Below, in pieces: positions 62,001-64,000 of a stretch of DNA of 64,000 nucleotides. Position numbers and translations under genes: made by a program. The stretch's first letter is position 1, and each line of letters begins with the position of its first letter. The stretch covers positions 23,044,040-23,108,039 of the forward strand of contig NC_133225.1 in NCBI RefSeq assembly GCF_040436345.1. The letters run 5' to 3'. The DNA comes from Pagrus major (lineage: Eukaryota; Chordata; Actinopteri; Spariformes; Sparidae). The notes beneath the pieces were generated by a model. It did no database searches and was not told where the DNA came from. It worked only from the letters and a program-made list of their open reading frames with translations.

Positions 62001-62865
62001 TCAAAGAAAAAACAAAAAACACCCACATTGGCTCCAACAATTATAGTAATACATAGTTGCTATAAACTCGTCAGTTTGTCACATGAACAGTAAATCTGCT
62101 TGGAGTAAAAATGAGTTGAGACAGATCAATTTGCCATTTATGAAAGCATTTCTTTCAAAACATTAAAAAACACATTTTTGATTAATTTTAGCTGTAAAAT
62201 CAACTTAAATTATCAACTTTTATTCTGAAATCTGACCTTGTAACTGTTTATGAGCTTTAAAGTCGTAATGTTGAAACAACATGGACGCTACAAAGATGTG
62301 TTGTATTCATCAGCCTTAATTCTGATTTTATAACTAATCTAGTTCACTCTACGTGGACTGCAACTAAAGGTTACAACCAAATACTATATTACAAATTAAA
62401 TTAAATATGTGAGTAATAAAAAAGTCCTTAAGATCCGCCAAATATTTACATTTGCCTGCCATGTTTTAGGGTATTTGACGTCCAAATCAGCAAGTTGTGT
62501 GGCAATGTTTTCGCCCAATTTCAAGGCTGTTGTTTTGACTTGAGGGGGTGTTAATTTTCCTGGTCCAGAACGTTTTTCCAATTATTCTCACTCATATTAA
62601 TACACACTAAACCTTGGGAGCAGTTTAAACTACAGCTTAGAAAGTTAAGAGGCCACATGATTTTTATTCCCAGAAAACAGGTTGAAGTAAAGCCTTGAAA
62701 AAAGAATAAAGTGTTTAACAGTATGATTTCTGTCCTCGTTCCACAGGCCCTACCATGAAGCTGAAGCGTCCGGTGGTGGCGAAGATGTACAAGGAGCAAA
62801 TCGAGAACTTTTATAAGGAGCTCGCAACTCCAACGACCCCCGACGCCCCGCTGCCTCCCAAATAA
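44068..62865 (+). CDS. acsbg2: ACSBG2, bubblegum-type long-chain acyl-CoA synthetase, complete coding sequence (15 exons)
   Basis: Fifteen plus-strand exons join in phase to 767 codons ending TAA at 62863-62865. The enzyme activates long-chain fatty acids to acyl-CoA through an acyl-AMP intermediate, using ATP. The AMP-binding motif [11 protein letters not shown] is at about 309-319, YGMSESTGP at 506-514, GWLHSGDLG at 576-584 and [15 protein letters not shown] at 595-609. The C-terminal [20 protein letters not shown] and [12 protein letters not shown] fit the bubblegum family. The first ~90 residues (exons 2-3) are acidic, poorly conserved and longer than in human ACSBG2 (666 residues). The start is either ATG 44068 (MQLTLC) or in-frame ATG 48199 (MSEAVV, 757 residues). 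ACSBG2 is favoured over ACSBG1 because rfx2 is adjacent, as in human. No break was found. Confidence 0.92.
44075..48175. other. acsbg2 intron 1, no gene recognised
   Basis: About 4.1 kb. Open frames here (for example near 45.9-46.4 kb on the minus strand) lack coding features. An imperfect X-box-like GTTGCTATACAAC is at 46921, and an AT-rich palindromic stretch at 47190-47255. Confidence 0.6.
48176..48311 (+). CDS. acsbg2: acsbg2 coding exon 2 (residues 3-47)
   Basis: Follows a CTTTCAG acceptor. It encodes [20 protein letters not shown] and [19 protein letters not shown], and ends AAA before GTATGT. It is acidic and low in family conservation, as expected for the variable N-terminus. Confidence 0.8.
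49480..49601 (+). CDS. acsbg2: acsbg2 coding exon 3 (residues 48-88)
   Basis: Begins [18 protein letters not shown] and ends HTSNTQT in phase 1. It has a TTCCTGCAG acceptor and GTGAGG donor. Rich in Glu and Ser/Thr, probably disordered. Confidence 0.78.
51173..51444 (+). CDS. acsbg2: acsbg2 coding exon 4 (residues 89-179)
   Basis: Encodes [37 protein letters not shown] and [17 protein letters not shown]. This is the start of the recognisable bubblegum core (TVHQM and YYxxCRxAAK). Phase 0 donor. Confidence 0.92.
52575..52587. promoter_or_regulatory. X-box-like site in acsbg2 intron 4
   Basis: CTTCCATGGTAAC matches the X-box consensus GTTNCCATGGNAAC except for the first base. It may be a site for RFX2 made by the neighbouring gene. 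Motif only. Confidence 0.35.
53107..53195 (+). CDS. acsbg2: acsbg2 coding exon 5 (residues 180-208)
   Basis: Encodes [20 protein letters not shown] and IADIGAILA, ending GG before GTGAGT. GILGFNSxEWF is typical of ACSBG proteins. Confidence 0.93.
53455..54002 (-). mobile_element. hAT-like non-autonomous element (CAGTGGTGGAAGAAGTA family)
   Basis: Read on the minus strand it starts CAGTGGTGGATGAAGTACTC with AACCTTTACTT and ends near GTACTTGAGTAAATGTACC. These are the standard ends of a very common fish element. It lies in acsbg2 intron 5, without transposase. Confidence 0.6.
55043..55163 (+). CDS. acsbg2: acsbg2 coding exon 6 (residues 209-249)
   Basis: Encodes [20 protein letters not shown], then [18 protein letters not shown]. 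Phase 0 donor GTGAGA. Typical adenylate-forming enzyme N-domain sequence. Confidence 0.93.
56026..56106 (+). CDS. acsbg2: acsbg2 coding exon 7 (residues 250-276)
   Basis: Twenty-seven codons, [20 protein letters not shown] to RPNLYT, phase 0 at both ends. Confidence 0.9.
56190..56339 (+). CDS. acsbg2: acsbg2 coding exon 8, ATP/AMP-binding motif (277-326)
   Basis: Carries [20 protein letters not shown], the P-loop-like signature of adenylate-forming enzymes. Phase 0 at both ends; the intron before it is only 83 bp. Confidence 0.97.
56885..57061 (+). CDS. acsbg2: acsbg2 coding exon 9 (residues 327-385)
   Basis: Encodes [40 protein letters not shown] and [25 protein letters not shown] is a family hallmark. 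Confidence 0.95.
57131..57320. repeat. dispersed repeat shared with 23.2 kb
   Basis: CTCTTCATTTACTCTCATAA then AAGCAGCAAATCCTCACATT and TAAGAAGCTGGAACCAGCAA. It parallels the copy at 23.1-23.4 kb in the same orientation. Confidence 0.65.
58103..58284 (+). CDS. acsbg2: acsbg2 coding exon 10 (residues 386-445)
   Basis: Encodes [37 protein letters not shown] and [19 protein letters not shown]. The donor is AATCA before GTGCGT, needed to keep exon 11 in frame. A second GT lies 9 bases further on. Confidence 0.9.
59158..59400 (+). CDS. acsbg2: acsbg2 coding exon 11 (residues 446-526)
   Basis: Encodes [40 protein letters not shown] and [18 protein letters not shown]. The acceptor CAGAAG is a tandem NAGNAG, so Gln-Ser or His at the junction is possible. 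Confidence 0.94.
59524..59741 (+). CDS. acsbg2: acsbg2 coding exon 12 (residues 527-599)
   Basis: Encodes [40 protein letters not shown], then [20 protein letters not shown] and GRIK. Contains the GWLHSGDLG adenylate-binding Asp (D582) and the hinge Arg R597. Confidence 0.96.
59928..60067 (+). CDS. acsbg2: acsbg2 coding exon 13 (residues 600-646)
   Basis: Encodes [40 protein letters not shown] and SMLLTIK. This is the start of the mobile C-terminal domain. Phase 0 donor. Confidence 0.95.
61065..61079 (-). promoter_or_regulatory. CTCF-like motif, minus orientation
   Basis: On the minus strand it reads CCACTAGATGGCAGC, matching the CTCF core at every constrained base I recall. It lies 59 bp upstream of acsbg2 exon 14. 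Motif only. Confidence 0.4.
61138..61384 (+). CDS. acsbg2: acsbg2 coding exon 14 (residues 647-728)
   Basis: Encodes [36 protein letters not shown], then [20 protein letters not shown] and [11 protein letters not shown]. Ends in phase 1. Confidence 0.94.
61951..61966 (-). promoter_or_regulatory. CTCF-like motif, minus orientation
   Basis: On the minus strand CCACAAGGGGGCAGTA fits the CTCF core consensus. It is in acsbg2 intron 14. Motif only. Confidence 0.45.
62747..62865 (+). CDS. acsbg2: acsbg2 terminal coding exon 15 (residues 729-767)
   Basis: Encodes [38 protein letters not shown] and TAA. LKRxxVxxKYxxxIxxxY is the usual family C-terminus. An AATAAA hexamer overlaps the stop codon. Confidence 0.95.
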
Positions 62866-63960
62866 AGCAGCTCCTCCACCTGCAGGGAGATCCAGACCGT
62901 CTCCACCTCATTTATCCAACCTCTCCCTGCTGCCATTCGTCTCTTGTACAAATATTTTGATTGCCTTAAGTTTTTCGGTCATTCTGTCCTGGTTTACATT
63001 TATGGGCGCTGTACAAAAGAGAAGCATAAACATGAGAAGCCATCGTATAATAGCTTTATGATTTTGAAGAAAAGTTCTATTTATTTGAATGAACAACGGA
63101 TAGATGAAGTAGCCGCAGCTGTGTGTCGAGGAAATTTTATTGCACTGCTTTACTTGAGATATAGAAATGTAGAATCCAAAAAAAAATACAAGTTTATAGG
63201 ATGTTTTAAAATGAGTAATATGTGTTGTTGTTTTTTTTTGGGGAACATTTATTTATTATCAGTTTGCCAAAGTTTATGTGGGCCAAATGAGCTTCAAATG
63301 AAATTCAGCAATCGTGTCAGATGTTTACTGGCCTTTTACACGTATTTGGTGGTTTTCTCTCGTCTTTGTCAACCTGGTTTTAAGCTAAATATTAATAATC
63401 ACTTATTTTGTATGTGTTCAATAAGTCACAGGTGTATTGAAATCTATCTCATAATTAAAAATCCAAATTTTGTTTTTCCATGCTGTGAAAAAACATGTCA
63501 TTGAAGCCATATCTATTGCCTTTTGTAACTGTAAAGTCAGTGAAGCCTGCACACCTGCCTGGTCCTGTTGAAATGTTTTCCAACAGTCCTTCTGTGTGTA
63601 GACCTGCTGTGATTTGTATGTAATATTGTAAATATGTTCTGCCTACATCTTCATCTTTCTTTCGTTTTTTATTTAATTTTATTTTTCGGTTGATTTTGCT
63701 GCCATTTATTCAGCATTTACGCATCATTATTTGCACTCAAATGTGGAGAAAGTGTAGCAGGAATGGAGAATGTACATAAGTTAGATGATATGTAGGTTTA
63801 GGGCAAATATATCAACTGCATAAGACTTGTCTCTATTGGGCTGACACATGTATAAATGTTCAGATGGTCGAGGTTTTGATCCGCGCCTTTTGCCTCCTTG
63901 AAGACATTTCATCTTCAAATTAAAACACTCTAAAGGAAATAAAAAGAAGTTGAGAGAGTC
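62866..63960 (+). other. acsbg2: acsbg2 3' UTR
   Basis: AT-rich, with no splice sites in a coding context. It extends about 1.1 kb to the AATAAA at 63938-63943. A long open frame (62944-63504) is in a Lys/Phe/Cys-rich, non-conserved text and is best read as chance. Confidence 0.6.
63938..63943 (+). terminator. acsbg2 poly(A) signal
   Basis: AATAAA about 1.07 kb after the stop; cleavage expected near 63960. The hexamer at 62861-62866 overlaps the stop codon and is unlikely to be the main site. Confidence 0.5.
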
Positions 63961-64000
63961 CAAAGAGCTGATCTTGTATATGAAGTAATTGTATATAAGC

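Noticed and set aside
62944..63504. 186-codon open frame after acsbg2
   Set aside because: Sits wholly inside the acsbg2 3' UTR, is Cys/Phe/Lys-rich and lacks any recognisable motif.

Overview
This is a window of a bony-fish (teleost, probably percomorph) nuclear genome. The evidence is intron-split vertebrate genes with GT/AG borders, long AT-rich introns, (CA)n/(TG)n tracts and many repeat types typical of fish: a Tc1-like transposon, hAT-type elements with 8-bp target duplications, tRNA-headed SINEs and short dispersed repeats. There is no bacterial or viral gene organisation.

Layout. 1-2.7 kb (+): the last two coding exons of an FCHO-family endocytic adaptor, most likely fcho1, ending at 2125 with a poly(A) signal at 2654. 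2.7-21.6 kb (-): a complete coding sequence for the transcription factor RFX2, which I rebuilt as 17 exons and 736 codons. It includes a 25-codon cassette exon at 16907-16981. Its 3' end meets the FCHO gene tail to tail, with the two poly(A) hexamers about 30 bp apart. 21.6-44 kb: rfx2 upstream or first-intron sequence, a CpG-containing block near 32.5-33.5 kb that is my best guess for the rfx2 promoter, then repeat-rich intergenic DNA with nested hAT-type elements and a SINE. 44.07-62.9 kb (+): a complete coding sequence for the bubblegum-type long-chain acyl-CoA synthetase ACSBG2, 15 exons and 767 codons, followed by about 1.1 kb of 3' UTR with a poly(A) signal at 63938.

How the genes relate. 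RFX2 and ACSBG2 are also neighbours on human chromosome 19p13.3, which supports both names. RFX2 controls ciliary and spermatogenic genes through X-box sites (paired GTTGCC / GGCAAC halves). Several X-box-like palindromes lie inside the rfx2 transcription unit and one lies in an acsbg2 intron, so self-regulation and RFX control of the neighbour are reasonable hypotheses. CTCF-like motifs in convergent orientation bracket acsbg2. These regulatory points are inference from motifs only.

I did not find a novel multi-gene system. The most useful leads are the X-box pairs, the duplicated splice acceptor and start codon of rfx2, two long perfect or near-perfect hairpins in rfx2 introns, an inverted-repeat element ending 18 bp from an rfx2 splice donor, and a frame-compatible possible alternative first exon of acsbg2.
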